From Crossaster papposus (lineage: Eukaryota > Echinodermata > Asteroidea > Velatida > Solasteridae): 64,000 bases of DNA. The notes under the pieces were generated by a model. The model ran no database searches and was not told where the DNA came from. It was given only the letters and a program-made list of their open reading frames with translations. The first letter of the stretch is position 1. Each line of letters opens with the position of its first letter. Positions 1-12,129 of this stretch are shown here, piece by piece. Where the stretch lies: contig JBAIAA010000443.1 of NCBI GenBank assembly GCA_037893245.1, positions 248,001-312,000 of the forward strand, written 5' to 3'. The translations under genes were made by a program, and so were the position numbers.

Positions 1-1467
1 TGAAAGAAAAATCAATTTTGTATGCATGACATGAAGGCAGAAACCTAACTTTATCATATAAATAAGCCACACAATTAAAACAAAACAATTAATTTTGTTT
101 CTGTTGGCTACTGTGCATATCCAGCACATGTAGGCCTACATATGTACATGTACATGCACCCCCTGTGTGCATAACACACGCTCTGCGTATGTACAAGCCG
201 AAAGACATGGCCGGAAAAGTTGAAATCGCGCGCACGAAAATCGTCGCAAAATACATGAAACAAATGTCGCCACAGGCTAAATTGTATACCAAACGAAAGA
301 TCATTGCTTCCTTTATCGACGTGTAGTAATCATTTTTGGCAATATTTGTTAGTCCAGTCAGGGCGCAGAAACTAAACACACGACAACAAATTTCCTTAAA
401 ATCATACCATAACTTCGAGTGAACAAAATTCTGCCAAAAACATACTGAATCTCGTCATATTTTATATCATTCGATTCAGAAAATCGTTCGCTTTCCACTT
501 ACCATGCCATCTTGGAGAATCACTGCTTCGTTTGCAACGTGTAGCTCGTGAAAACAAAGCGGTCGAACTCTCGCAATTACTCGCGTAAATCTCGTGGCCG
601 ATTTGCGACGCCGGGATATGACCTCATTAACGCGGGCGCTGCGGACTGACTGATGTGTGGAGGCCACTTTTGTTGCCAACTGGGTTTAAACACTTCCAGC
701 CATGTCTTTATCGTTCGTTTAATACCGGCCACGTGACGGGCTCTCGACCAATAGGAATGCCTAAACTGTCCCAGGTATTTATGAATATAAGTTTTTTAAA
801 AGAAGCCTGCGCTATATTCCTCTGTCAGTTGTTTAAAGATCAGTTCCTACTCGGCGCGAATTTGTGACGTCAGGGCAAGTTTTCGCGTCACGATTTTGCA
901 AAAGTTCAATACTCCGGGAAATTGCGCAGCGTATTACTACTTTATTCTCATAGGTAGTGTAGTAAGAGTACTGCAGTTTAGCCAAAGAGTATTTTGTAGT
1001 ATTGGGTGACGATTTTTAAAACAAATATTGTGAAATGACAACTGTGCAAAGGTATCTAGGCTTTATTATGATAGTTTCGTCCGTATAAATAGACAATCCA
1101 TTTTGGATTTATGACAGCAATATTGGAAAAATAACACATTTTTAAAGCCTTCTGGCATCCCAGTTCACCGTATTATGGATGACAGAGCTTGAGCGAACAC
1201 ACAAAATTAATATGTAGAGTGCTGTGGCGCAGTGGCCTTCTTTACAAGGAGTAAATGGGTACCTCTGAGGGTGGAGATGGTTGTTACATAAGTTGCTTTG
1301 TGCCAAAATGGCAGAATAGAGCTGTACACTCCCCAGGGAGCTAAGATGGTATTTGGACTGTTTCGTGGGCAGGGATAATAATGACACAGCGCCTTGAGTA
1401 ACAGTCTTGGTAGATACGTGACAGATCTTAAAATTGCCTATGGTTTTTATCATTCATGTGTGCTGAC
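1..1467. other. No further P450 exon seen (intron of the P450 gene)
   Basis: If the P450 gene continues to the left, this is intron. I looked on the minus strand for an I-helix AGxETT-type exon and for FxxGxRxCxG and found neither. No repeat with clear ends was recognised, and short open frames here have no family resemblance. Confidence 0.5.
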
Positions 1468-4400
1468 CTGTGACTTGAGTTCATCCATAGTCAGGGATTT
1501 CTTGCTCATGTGCTTGCGGTGTTCCTCTTCCAATCTCTCTTCCTCGGTCGCCTGGACCGATTTCACGTGGGCGTCTAGCATCAGCTGCAGGAAATCTATC
1601 CTCTGTAACAGAATATATATGCCAATCATCAGGGATGTAGTCAAGTCCCTGCAAGTCCATCGCATGTCCATCGCAAGTCCATCGCAAGTCCTTCAGTTCC
1701 AATTCAAATCACAAGCTATTCAAATCAGCTTTAACCAGTTCGCGCCGGATGACGTATATAAACGCAAGAATTTCCCAAAATTCAAAACGGATGACGCATA
1801 AACACGCCAAGTTCAAGTTCGGAAATGTATGTTAGCAGCGCGCAAGGCCGGAAATGCGTGGGTGTGCTTCCCGGCACTATCAGCCTGAACACGCTTCGGA
1901 TCGAGTTTCGTAAAAAATAATCCCGCCCGTCGGCTCGGCGTTGTTAAAATAATCCCGGCGCGAACTGGTTAACAAAAGCAGTCCTTTGTCATTGTTTATC
2001 CAGTTACTTGTGACTGCCTTTATGAAGGGACTTGTGACTGGCTTCACGAAAGGACTTGTGAACAGACTTGCAGGGACTCGACTACAACCCTGCCAATCAT
2101 CATCAACAATTCGCCAATTTGATATTTGATAAAAAGACAATAGAAACTTTGGTTCAAACAAAAGTTTAGACACACACACACAGTTATGTTTTGACCGGCA
2201 ATCGTGGACAGGAGTCCGACCGTCTTCCCTCTTTTGTTTATACTCGTTTTCGGATGATCGCCATAGGATTTGTACACGAGTTGAGATCGTGGACGTTGTG
2301 TCAATCGTGGACTCATTGTTTGCCTCCCAATTCTTTTGTCCCACGACCACGATTGCCGGTCAATACAAACGCACACGACACCTGAAAGACTTTGCTGTCC
2401 AAACATTTTTTGAAATATGGTACTTCAGAACACGACATTCTCTTTCAATTTGCTGGTACCCGCTATGCTTTTGAAAGGATACAATGAAATGTTTTTCTCG
2501 AAAGTTGGAATACTAAACTGGCTCATTGTGTTAAGTAATTTACTGTGTAAAGGTGTTTGGTTTTGTGGAATACCAAAAAGTGTAAGCTTGCAATTTGCCA
2601 AGTAGTGCAAAAGTGTTTTTGGGTTTTTTTAAAGAGGAAAAACTATAGGGTAAGTCGGTGTATAGTGCACATAGTGCACTGTTTCAAGCGGACCACTTAA
2701 CCAGTTCGCCCCGGGATTATTTTAACATCGCCGAGCCGACAGGCGGGATTATTTTTAACGAAACTCGATCCGAAACTCTATTTGAGTTGACCAAAGGTCT
2801 GGTCACATGGGAACAGTAAACAACATAAACATATGAATGCCTCTGTCGCTGCTTATTTCAATTTAGCTAGTGAAGTGACTTATCATTGGATAACCAGTTT
2901 TTCTTCGTTTGTTTGTTCATTTATTCAGCTCTAATCCGACATAGATAAATAAATAAATAAGTAAATCAATCAATCAATCGTCAATAAATAAATACATACC
3001 CGCTCTGCTCCACTACTCCGCAGTTCCACTGCCTGGTCCATGATGTTCTCAAAGAAACTCATTGTTGACCGTTTGAAGGTAGTCATGTTAAAATAGTTTA
3101 GGACAGGAGCCAGGAATGGAGCTCCAACTACAGAGAAACAAAACAGCATACCAATAATGGGGGTCGTGCACAACAAGCACCCCCTCAATGTTAAGAAACG
3201 GATAGCTGGGGAGTCACTATCGATGCCATCTTGGCAGACTGCAGTTTATTTGGGTGAAGTGACTAATTCCCAGGTCTATCATTCAGAAGCACAACCTTAT
3301 AAACCAGTTCGTGTCAGGTTACGGTGCAAGGTGTATACACGCAAAGTTTTTCTGGAATTCAAAACGGATGACAGATAAACCGTCACAAGTAAAGCTGGAA
3401 ATATCTGTCAGCGACCGGCTCACAGCGAGCAAGGACAAAAATATCAGGTTGTACTACCCAAAGATGCCGGCCTGAACCCGTTTCAAATTGAGGTTTGTGA
3501 AAAAACAAATCCCACGTCTGCGCCCGGTCAATATACAAATAATCTTGGCACGAAGTGGTTAACAGGGTCTTTAAACGGACTACCCAGCCCACCCCCGACC
3601 CCCCCCCCCCCCCCCCCCCCCCCCGAGGGCGGGCGTGTTTGAAACCAGCAAAATTGCATGCAACCCTCCCATGGGACGTCGTTGCTAGGTGAAAAAGCGC
3701 CCTCTTTTGTTGCCGCATGGAGCCCATACAATCCTGTAATACTGATTCTTGCTGTGTATAGGAGTCCCGTGCTGTTTCTGTCTTTCACTCCAAAACAGAG
3801 ATTTGCCTTTACTGCTATGTTCCCATCGATGTGAAAGGGAGGGGGGGGGTGGGGGGTTCTTTGGCCCAATTACACCCATGAAAAAGTGGATCTTTCATAC
3901 TGTCTTTGACCAAGGTTCTTGGACAAAATAGTCGATAGTAAGCCAGTTCGGTATTCAAAATGTGATGTGCACAACAAAATTTGATGATTTTTCCTATAGG
4001 AAAAACCTGGCAGATAAATGCACACAAGGCTATGGAGGACGGGGTAACCGAATCTGCATTCTGTGCATTTGTTTGCGTAATTGAAAACACGATAGAAACT
4101 TTTGTTTCAAAAACAGTTTGGACACAAAAGACACCTGAAAACACTGTTCGGACTTTTTGTTGTGTTTTTCTTCAAACAAGACGATCTCTGTAGATTTTCT
4201 GGTCGGTACCCGCTTCGCTTTTGAACGCATACGTTGAAATGTTTATCTTCAAATGGAAATCTTGCTGTGCACATACCAAGCTGGCTTATTACATTCACGT
4301 TGTCATTCTGAAACTGTTAACTTACTCCTTCATCTGCACGTTCTTGCCTTCTTTATGGTGTTTGGCAACCTTCCTCACCATCGGATCCAAGCAGCTGTTG

Positions 4401-7400
4401 ATGAGTGGCGCCATCTGAACAGATGATCACAAAATCATCAAATATTTTCACAAACTAAGAATTTGATAACAAATATTTATTTGATGAAATTTTAGTAACT
4501 TTAAATTAAGAGAGATACATGAGGGGGGTGGCTTAAACAGTAGAGAAGTGGGGGGGGGGGCTGACTATAGTGTATTCATGGACAAGTCAAAGTGGAAACC
4601 AACTAAGTGAATCGTGTGACAAAAGCTGTCGATGAAAGAAGAATCTCGTCAAAAAGAACGTCAAAACTAACATCAGAATAACATGCCTCTAGTTTGGCCC
4701 TCACTGGTAAAATAAAAACAAGTGCGAATTCGTGTAGGAGCCGCATTGTTGTGTATTGGTCTAGTTCAATGTGTATTGGTCGACGCGGCTAAAAAGTATG
4801 TCAAGGTCCAGAAATCCTCAACTTCAAACCCGACAACTCACCAGCTTCATCTTTGAGCCGCTGAACGTTGGACTGAGGATTCCACGTACGTCCTTCCAAT
4901 GGTCATCTCTTAGGACAGTCAATGCCTTGTGAAATGGCTTGTTATCAAGGGGCTGCTTCTGTGAGGTGCAAACAAAATAATCAATAGATAACTCGAAAGT
5001 CGGTCATCTTTGTTGGAAAACTCCAACTGTGTATGCTACGCAATTGAGCATGCATCGCACAGTGTGGAAAATGTTCCAAACGCGTGCTTGTTGTTAGAAA
5101 TGTTGCAATACAGCGCAGCCGACACACGATATAAATAATTGGAGAGGCTAATCATCCTTACTCACAGCTGGGGTGCTGAATGGAAAGTACACAACTAAAA
5201 CATAGTCGAGTAGATGGCATGTAAAGGTGCCCGAGTCGAGTCATTTGCCCATCGGGACTTGAGTCAAGTCATTTGCCTGCAGTGACTTGAGACGAGTCAT
5301 TTGCCTGCAGTGACTTGAGACGAGTCATTTGCCTGCTGTGACTTGAGACGAGTCATTTGCCTGCTGTGTCTTGAGACGAGTCATTTGCCTGCAGTGACTT
5401 GAGACGAGTCGTTTGCCTGCAGTGACTTGAGTCGAGTCATTTACTTGCAGTGACTTGAGTCAAGTCATTTACCCATCGGGACTTGGGTCGAGTCGAGTCA
5501 CCAAAAAATGCGACTCGAGTCCAGGGACGAGTCATTGATTTTGAGTCATTACAATGCTGGTACAGCCAGACAAATTTTGTATCAGGTGTGAGCACCTTAT
5601 ATAGTGCTTCCTCTTTAGCTACACCAATAGCACCCTCCGATTACATGTATAAACTAGTGTGGTCCCCCAAAACTGAGCAATCATATTTCCAGGTGCTTGA
5701 CAATACTTGCCGTCACATATGTGACCTGGCACCACGAAATGAGTGGAAAGTTGACTTGATTACATTTCTAGAAAGAAGAAGTCCTAAGCTTCCAAATGAT
5801 GTATTGTGTGTTGCTCTAGTTTATTCCTAGCCGCCGCTATTCTCTTTTAAAATAGCTGAAGTCATGCTCTCTTGTTTTTAGAAAACGGAGTTCAAAGTCT
5901 GTGAACCTTGCCAACTATACTATGACCGAGTATTAAGCCTAAAAAAAAACACACTGTTGAGATTTAATTGAGCTATACAATTTTGGGATATAAAAAAGAA
6001 GTTTTTTTTGTATGTAAAAGCGTTAACTACTCGAAACCGACTTCCCACTTGAAAAATTGACGTTTTGGCCAATAACTCGTGGTGCCAGAGGCCGATTTCA
6101 CGAAACTCGTCTTAACTTATGACTCATCTTAGGACTTAGGACGAGTCCCAAATCAAAGACCGATCTTGGCTAAGACGTGTCCTAAAATCGCTTTTACTAT
6201 CTTATGAAAGACGCATCGCAACTACCAATTTGATGGCTGTATCATGTTTGTTTTTACCGCTAGAAGAAACAGTCGCTGAAAAGAAACACGCAAACCAACT
6301 TTCAGCGTGCGCGCGGGCGAGAACACAAACTTTTGCTAACTGCGCAGTACAATCACGTACGGTAGTTCTGCATGTTCTATATACGACAGAGTCGACTAGT
6401 ATAAATAATTAGTTTTTAAAACTATACACACATAGCAAAATATAAATCAAATGCGTTTCTTCTTCGAAACTAAAAGTTTAGGCTGACATTTGTCAGTAAC
6501 GAGAAGATAAGTAATGCAATGGTTTTCAGACAATATACAGATTAACGCACGTATTATTGAGATAAGATAAGACAACCCTCGGACCGATCCTAAGTTAAGA
6601 AGAGTTTAGCCGCGTTGCTATGGAAGTTAGGACGTGTTGATCGCGTCTTAACTTTGGTGAAATCATTCCTAAGACAAGTCGCGAGTTGGGAGGAGTTACT
6701 CTTCCTAAGACGCGTCTTAGCGTTTCGTAAAAATCAGCCCCTGGTCACATATGTGATGGACAATTCCCCTACATGAAAAACAGTCTTAATCCAACCACCC
6801 AAGTATACAACCAAGTATAAACCAGCCTTAAAATGGGCACAACTCTTGAATGAGTATGAAAACAGACTATTTTCCATGTAAAGAATGTTCCAGTCAAATA
6901 TGTTGAAAACCAGTATCAATTTTTGGTACGCAATATCATACAGTACGTACCTTCCGATTGGTGAAACTGTTGTAGTCCTTGATGCACAACGTTCTGATCA
7001 TATCCACATCGGCAGTGATTACAGTAGGGCGCCAGCCGACATAAAAGCTATGAGAACCAATGACATGGGCGACAAGATTGAGAAAAAAAAACCAAGGAAC
7101 TCAAGAAAGGTCATTATTTAAAATGGCAGACGAAGGTTGTACTAGTGTCTAAACATACCAAACATTGTTTTTTAAAATATGCACTAATAGTTTTAGAAAT
7201 TCACTGGGTATATATAACCAGCGCTATTGAGTCCTAATACACTTAAATAAAGCCTTCGATTACAACCAAGAAGGCGCACTTGAAGTAGGCCACATTGAAA
7301 AAGGTTAATGAAAAGGCCACACATCTTAACAAATGGGCACTAGATGGACCAGTGGCTGAAAATCGTTATACCGATGTTTCACTGTATTGAGAAAAGTTTG

Positions 7401-10047
7401 GTAATGAGACCTTTTTTGAGTGGGTAGAGAGGCTCGATGCATTTTGGAAAGGTTTTGCATAGTTATGAGGTATTTCCCATACTAATTGGCCAAAGTACAA
7501 ACATCAACCGAAAAGAAGAAAATACAGTCTGAACCCCAGAAATTAAATTACTAACACATTTCTGTTGGAAATAAATTTTCTGTATTAAACTACAAACCAT
7601 GCAAAATAACTTGAATGCTACTTATTAATTTTTAAACATTTGGACATGATCTGGCGATAGTAATGGCCTAGATCATGTCAAAATGTTACTCAGACCATAG
7701 TACTAGCATTGCCTACCCGAATATTTTTCCGTAGCGAGCAAAATTCTTCTCATGGAAGCCGCTTATTCCCTGCAATAGACAAAATTTAAACTGTCATTTT
7801 CTCTCAATTTGTCCAGGATTTGATTTGAAAATCCCCGGTAATCGTCATATTACCTTCTAATTTACCTGGAATTTTGTTAGTCTGTCTTATCATACGATGA
7901 AAATCGCCTGCTGAATGAACAAAATTTGGCTGTTATGTTTTTGTAACATAGCAACGAGTATTACGAAAGACAGTGCAAACAATGCATTAAATACACGACC
8001 AATATCACGCACGTGGAACCTGAGGCCCCATGCCACTGTAGTAAATGTCTACGAGATAGCAGCATCGCCACAGCTATGTACGTTGTCATGGAATTGCGAC
8101 TAAACACCAAAACAGCTCGAGGTTTGGGGGGTCAGAAAAGTGACACCAGAAATTCGTTTTACACAAGAATAATAACACTAAACGCCCAGTTTAAAAAGAA
8201 GGGTGTGGATGTTTATTTCCTACTTTATGCTCTTTCCGATTCATTTCGTTCAAAACGCATTTTGTAGCCCGGATTGGGCTATTCAAGGAGATAGGGAACC
8301 TTTAGCCTTTAACAAGTCAAACACATTAGAATAACTTTTTGGACAGAAAATTTGTTAAACGGTGGCAAATCGCATGAAACTGCAAAATATTGCGAGTGAA
8401 TTTCCTCGTTCAGTGCACGAGTAACATTTTTCTTAAACACCTAGAGAATGTAAACCAGTTTTGTTGTCATTAGTCCGAGTATCAAACATATGGCATAACG
8501 TCTGATATATCTAGACAATGTTAATTTAATGCAACCCAGTGTGCCAGCCAATTATACTTTATAGTGGATTGACATTATTTAGAGCAGAAATGTGGACAAA
8601 GCTGCCAATTGGCCACTTTGGCCGTCGTGTTTTTGTAACATAACAACGGGTAACGAAAGACACAATATCGCAATTGAAAGCGCCGGCTGAATGCACAAAA
8701 TGCAGTCTTGTTTTGCATACTTATCACCAAAATCTGCTCGCTTATCACAGACGCTCGTGATTATATTCTATAGATTATTTGATGTTGGAAGTGCATCGAT
8801 TCAAACTGAATCATACGTACACCTTTTAACATGTCTCTTTTACTTACATCTTTGCTGAAAAAGAAGTCAAGGGTGTTACCGATAATTGGTTTGGTGTTTA
8901 TTTGGAGAAAACCCAATCTTGTCAGATAATGATGTTTCCAGTAATCGTAGCTGTAAAGAAAAAAACATGTTGAGCTCTTTAGTTATTATTATTATTTTTT
9001 TTTTTCGGCAATGAAACCGAGGATTCCTCAAAAACGCCCAAGGCACTGTAAGCTCGTAAGCCTGAAGAAACCAGTAGGAGAATAAACGAAATGCCAGAAA
9101 CACCGGGGCGAACCCCTTCTCTTTAGCGATAAGTGTGACTGGGTTCTTTTACGTGCATGTCCAGGTTCAATATATACATTATACACACACATGGGACCTA
9201 CGGCTTTACGTCCCATCCGAAGGACGAAGCAATAGTGGTTTAATTGCCTTAGGACACACGTGTCGACACCGGGACTCGAACTCACGCTCTGCGGAACAGA
9301 AAACCCAGCTCTTAACCGCTCGGCCACGACACTCCACTTGATGCTACGACGTTTCAAAGGATACAATGTAATAATGCGGCTAACTGCCTAACTGCTTTAT
9401 GGAAATTAGTCGTTTAACCAGTTCGCGCCGAAATTATTTTAACATCACCGAGCCGAGTGGCAGCATTATTTTTAACGAAACACGATCCGAAGCGGGTTCA
9501 GGCCGATAGCGCCGAAGAGCACACCCACGCATTTCCGGCCTTGCTCGCTGCTGTGACAGACATTTCCAAACTTGAACTTGGCGTGTTTATGCGTCATTCG
9601 TTCTGAATTTTGGGAAAACTTTGCATTTATATACGTCATCTGGCACGAACTGGTTAAGTTAAGGGTAGTAATAAACATGGCAGGGTTATACACTGCCACT
9701 GGGCACTCGCTGTTGTTATTTCGAGCAAGAGAAATTGATTGATAAAAGCCGCCATGTCATTTTCGGCCCGATTTGTTACAATTTTTCTTGTTAATTACTA
9801 CATCATACTAGTACTACTACTCATGTCGTATACTCCCGTCAGAATAGCATGCATGGTGCAGTCCAAAATGATGAAGTGAGCCATGGAGGAATAAGATGTG
9901 CTTTTAAAATACTCTTCTTAATCCTTCATGTCTATCAACCTACACAAATAGAAGAACACAGGCTGTGATGATCAAAAGCCACGTTGATGTGCTAAAAAGT
10001 GGCGGTTGCCAGCCCTCAGCTGCAGTTGTAGTGTCCGCTTCGTCCAT
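1468..10047 (-). CDS. Cytochrome P450, CYP3-like (clan 3), 5' portion, 8 exons found
   Basis: Haem monooxygenase of the CYP3/CYP5 group, normally ER-anchored. Exons read on the minus strand: E1 10047-9944, E2 8950-8848, E3 7769-7717, E4 7047-6951, E5 4958-4842, E6 4414-4326, E8 3127-3000, E9 1602-1468. All have AG/GT borders, and phases agree except across the gap between E6 and E8. E1 starts MDEADTT and carries a signal anchor (TWLLIITACVLLFV). E2 has a Pro/Gly-type hinge (TKPIIGNTLDFF). E5 contains the helix-C motif WKDVR followed by GILSPTFSGSKM. E8 reads APFLAPVLNYF and E9 RIDFLQLMLDA, the classic CYP3 pre-I-helix text. E3 (53 nt), E6 (89) and E8 (128) match vertebrate CYP3A exon lengths as I remember them. 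The I helix, ExxR and Cys-ligand exons must lie left of the window. The exon equivalent to vertebrate exon 7 (149 nt) was not found, so the gene may be damaged. Confidence 0.9.
1731..1972. mobile_element. TTAA-flanked MITE, copy 1
   Basis: The element begins TTAACCAGTTCGCGCCGG and ends with the inverse GGCGCGAACTGGTTAA, giving about 16-bp terminal inverted repeats with TTAA at both outer ends. TTAA duplication is typical of piggyBac and Kolobok elements. No transposase is present, so this is non-autonomous. Related copies lie near 3299-3562, 9414-9657 and 59487-59680, plus a half copy at 2697-2785. It sits in a P450 intron. Confidence 0.8.
2100..2530. repeat. Dispersed repeat, copy A (pair with 3965-4300)
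   Basis: Shared stretches include the AATAGAAACTTTGGTTCAAA region, GACACCTGAAA and GGTACCCGCT followed by an AATGAAATGTTT region. Copy B at 3965-4300 has the same order of motifs with substitutions. Family unknown. Confidence 0.6.
2190..2364. mobile_element. Short inverted-repeat insertion inside a dispersed repeat
   Basis: The block is bounded by GACCGGCAATCGTGG and its inverse CCACGATTGCCGGTC. The surrounding dispersed repeat (about 2100-2530) has a second copy at about 3965-4300 that lacks this block, so the second copy acts as an approximate empty site. Confidence 0.6.
2697..2785. mobile_element. Truncated TTAA MITE, copy 2
   Basis: Starts TTAACCAGTTCGCC and continues with the family body (GGGATTATTTTAAC, ACGAAACTCGATCCG), then loses similarity. 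No second terminal repeat is found. Confidence 0.6.
3299..3562. mobile_element. TTAA MITE, copy 3, degenerate left end
   Basis: The left end AAACCAGTTCGTGTCAGG has lost the exact TTAA. The right end GGCACGAAGTGGTTAA is retained. The body matches copy 1 (ACGCAAAGTTTTTC, AAAACGGATGAC). It lies in the gap where the missing P450 exon is expected. Confidence 0.65.
3599..3624. repeat. Poly-C tract
   Basis: A run of about 26 nt, nearly pure C. Similar tracts occur near 18717, 19545-19610, 19900, 55996 (C), 56157 (G) and 61181. Lengths in such tracts are unreliable in most assemblies. Confidence 0.9.
3965..4300. repeat. Dispersed repeat, copy B
   Basis: Partner of the repeat at 2100-2530. It lacks the inverted-repeat insertion found there. 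Confidence 0.6.
5232..5510. repeat. 28-bp minisatellite
   Basis: About ten head-to-tail copies of a 28-bp unit (GACTTGAGACGAGTCATTTG plus CCTGCAGT) with few changes. Edge copies carry CCCATCGGGACTTG on both sides, so the array is roughly symmetrical. It lies in a P450 intron between E4 and E5. Confidence 0.9.
5713..6757. mobile_element. Outer MITE with TCACATATGTGACCTGGCAC-type ends
   Basis: The left end at about 5714 reads TCACATATGTGACCTGGCAC followed by CACGA. The inverse right end is split: TCGTGGTGCCAG stops near 6088 and resumes as TGGTCACATATGTGA at 6742-6756. The interruption is a second element, described separately. Confidence 0.65.
6085..6744. mobile_element. Inner TIR element nested in the right TIR of the outer MITE
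   Basis: Left end CCAGAGGCCGATTTCACGAA, right end inverse of CCAGGGGCTGATTTTTACGA. Both continue inward into divergent runs of the CTCGTCTTAAC / CGCGTCTTAGG type. No transposase frame is present. Confidence 0.65.
7635..7687. repeat. Hairpin with ACATTTGGACATGATC arms
   Basis: ACATTTGGACATGATC pairs with GATCATGTCAAAATGT (one mismatch) around a loop containing CTGGCGATAG. It shares the core ACATTTGGACAT..ATCTGGCGAT with the hairpin at 14311-14419. Confidence 0.7.
8990..9338 (-). mobile_element. tRNA-derived SINE, full length
   Basis: Read on the minus strand, the head contains GTGGCCGAGCGGTTAAGAGC (A-box like, Leu/Ser-type) and GAGTTCGAGTCCC (B box). A body follows with AGCGATAAGTG and GCCTTGGGCG motifs, then an A-rich/AAT tail (ATT/T run on the plus strand at about 8984-9005). 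A 5'-truncated copy of the same body lies at 15812-15999, and part of it again at 16648-16745. Located in a P450 intron. Confidence 0.8.
9414..9657. mobile_element. TTAA MITE, copy 4, inverted
   Basis: Ends TTAACCAGTTCGCGCCG and GGCACGAACTGGTTAA. The body is the reverse of copy 1, including TGCGTCAT and ATATACGTCATC. Both TTAA sites are intact. Confidence 0.8.
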
Positions 10048-10588
10048 GATGAGTAGCTACGAATAAAATATGTATAACTGTTGTACATGTACATCAAAGA
10101 CCCTAGAGCGCGCGCCGCGCAGCGGCGCTCTAGGCAAGACAGTTTACTGTGTACTAAACGTCCATTGGCTGATGGTAGTACGTCTGGAGCAGATCGGCCG
10201 CCATTTTGGGAAGCGAACTTGTGTGTGACACAACGCCCCACGTGCAGTTTGCGTAAGTAAACAACTTGACAACACGTAAGTAAACAAATCAGATAGCATT
10301 CTAAAAATGATCGGCAGTCATAATGACGTGAAGCATATTTGGTAAGTATATGCAGGTATGCATTTTGTTTAGGGGTATGAAAATGTGTTACTGAGGTTAA
10401 ATATTTTGGGTGAATAGAAACGGAATTATAAACAAGCTGGCGACGTCCTTTGATTATAGTAACGTCTTTCCGACTTTTCTCAAATGTAAACGGTAGGCCT
10501 AGGCTACTTTACTACTTCTAGTTCCACCATTTCTCACTGACTTTTGGATAGACTTCCAATTAATTCAGTTAAAATTGTTGACCATGAT
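10048..10588. other. Upstream region of the P450 gene
   Basis: Expected 5' UTR and promoter of the minus-strand P450. A GC-rich hairpin (CCTAGAGCGC ... CGGCGCTCTAGG) lies at about 10102-10135. I see no convincing TATA box at a defined distance and no other gene. Confidence 0.4.
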
Positions 10589-10599
10589 CAAATTATGTA

Positions 10600-12129
10600 C
10601 CCCTGGCCCTAGAACTCTGGGTCTCCCGACGCCCATAGATAGAGAGGGTTTTTACAGGTTAACCGCCGTTAAACAATAGAAACCGTGCACAAATTACGGG
10701 CAATAACTCCATACTGCCGCACGGTCTACCCCGACAAAAAAATTGTATGAGTACTTGATCAACTCACCCAGCTGTGGCCAACCAAAAACCGGTCGAATCT
10801 CGGCCAATTTCTGTAAAAAAGGTGAAAACTAGCTATGCCCGTTCCGCACGGTCCTACTATTCACCGACAACACACCGACAACACACACAGCACCGACAAC
10901 ACACCGACAACACATCCAAAACGTATTATATATTGACTAAAAAGGTATAGCACTGTAATATACACGATACAAAAGAGTGTCATTGTACTTGAGGTTACAT
11001 TTCTTTTGTAAAAATGATTTTTTTTCACGCGAAAAAAATATCTCTAACTAGCAGTAGCACGGTCGTTGGTCGCCATCTTGCCTTCGCGCGGAGTTGGCCT
11101 ATACCATTTCATGTACGGGTGTGCAGAAAATGAAATTATCATGTCATACACAACAGAGGGCGCCCTGTACGGTTTTATGTTGAATTAAAGTTAGTTGGGG
11201 AGACAACATTACTATACTAGTAGGTCATGTCATATCAAAATTCACCTTTTATTCCAACTAACTTTATTTCAGCATAAAACCGTACAGAGCGCCCTCTGTT
11301 GTGTATGACATGAATATTTTTATTTTCTTCACACCCGTACATAAAATGGTATAGGCCAGCTCCGCGCGAAGGCAAGATGGCGGCCAACGACCGTGTTGGT
11401 TAGAGAAAAAAAATTCGCGTGAAAAAAACATCATTTTTACAAAAGAAATGTAACCTCAATGACACTCTTTTGCATCGTGAATATTACAGTGCTACACCTT
11501 TTTGGTCAATATAGATTACGTTTTGGATGTGTTGTCGGTGTGTTGTCGGTGCTGTGCGTGTTGTCGGTGTGTTGTCGGTGAATAGTAGGACCCGTTCCGC
11601 AAACGCGACTGTTACAAGATGGCGGATAACGACGTTGGTACCGTGACCCCGGCCGGGGTCAGTGCGGACCAATCACATGGCTTCTCTGAACGATGACAGG
11701 GCTGTTTTCCAAACTCTGGCTTCGGTCTTTTGTGGATGTGCCTCCGGCGCATTGCTTAACTGTATGAATAAGGCCTCGCAAGGTGAAGTTTGTGTTTCAA
11801 AAACGGCTAATGCGCATGCGGCTGCAGCTTGAAATTACGCACGAGTTATCCGCCATCTTGTAACAATCGCGTTTGCGGAACGGGCATAGTTTTCACCTTT
11901 TTTACAGAAATTGGCCGAGATTCGACCGGTTTTTGGTTGGCCACAGCTGGGTGAGTTGATAAAGTACTCATACAAAATTGTTGTTGGGGTAGACCGTGCG
12001 GCAGTATGGAGTTATTGCCCGTAATTTGTGCACGGTTTCTATTGTTTAACGGCGGTTAACCTGTAAAAACCCTCTCTATCTATGGGTCTCCGCCCTACGG
12101 GCGTCGGGAGACCCAGAGTTCTAGGGGTA
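10600..12129. mobile_element. Foldback element, about 1.5 kb
   Basis: Very long inverted repeats: the left arm starts CCCCTGGCCCTAGAACTCTG, and the right arm ends CCCAGAGTTCTAGGGG. Arms include GTTAACCGCCGTTAAACAAT and the CACCGACAACACACC motif on both sides and meet near 11190-11230. Flanks carry a matching 11-bp CAAATTATGTA (10589-10599 and 12130-12140), a probable target duplication. The right arm is longer because it holds another foldback. Confidence 0.8.
11587..11890. mobile_element. Nested foldback inside the right arm of the larger foldback
   Basis: GTTCCGCAAACGCGACTGTT near 11592 is mirrored by CAATCGCGTTTGCGGAAC near 11865-11882, with AAGATGGCGGATAAC and its inverse also paired. 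The left arm of the larger element has no counterpart for this block. Confidence 0.7.

Noticed and set aside
3383-3879. Overlapping Gly-rich minus-strand frames as the missing P450 exon
   Set aside because: They run through poly-C/poly-G and the TTAA MITE, and none shows the CYP3-type text expected after E6.
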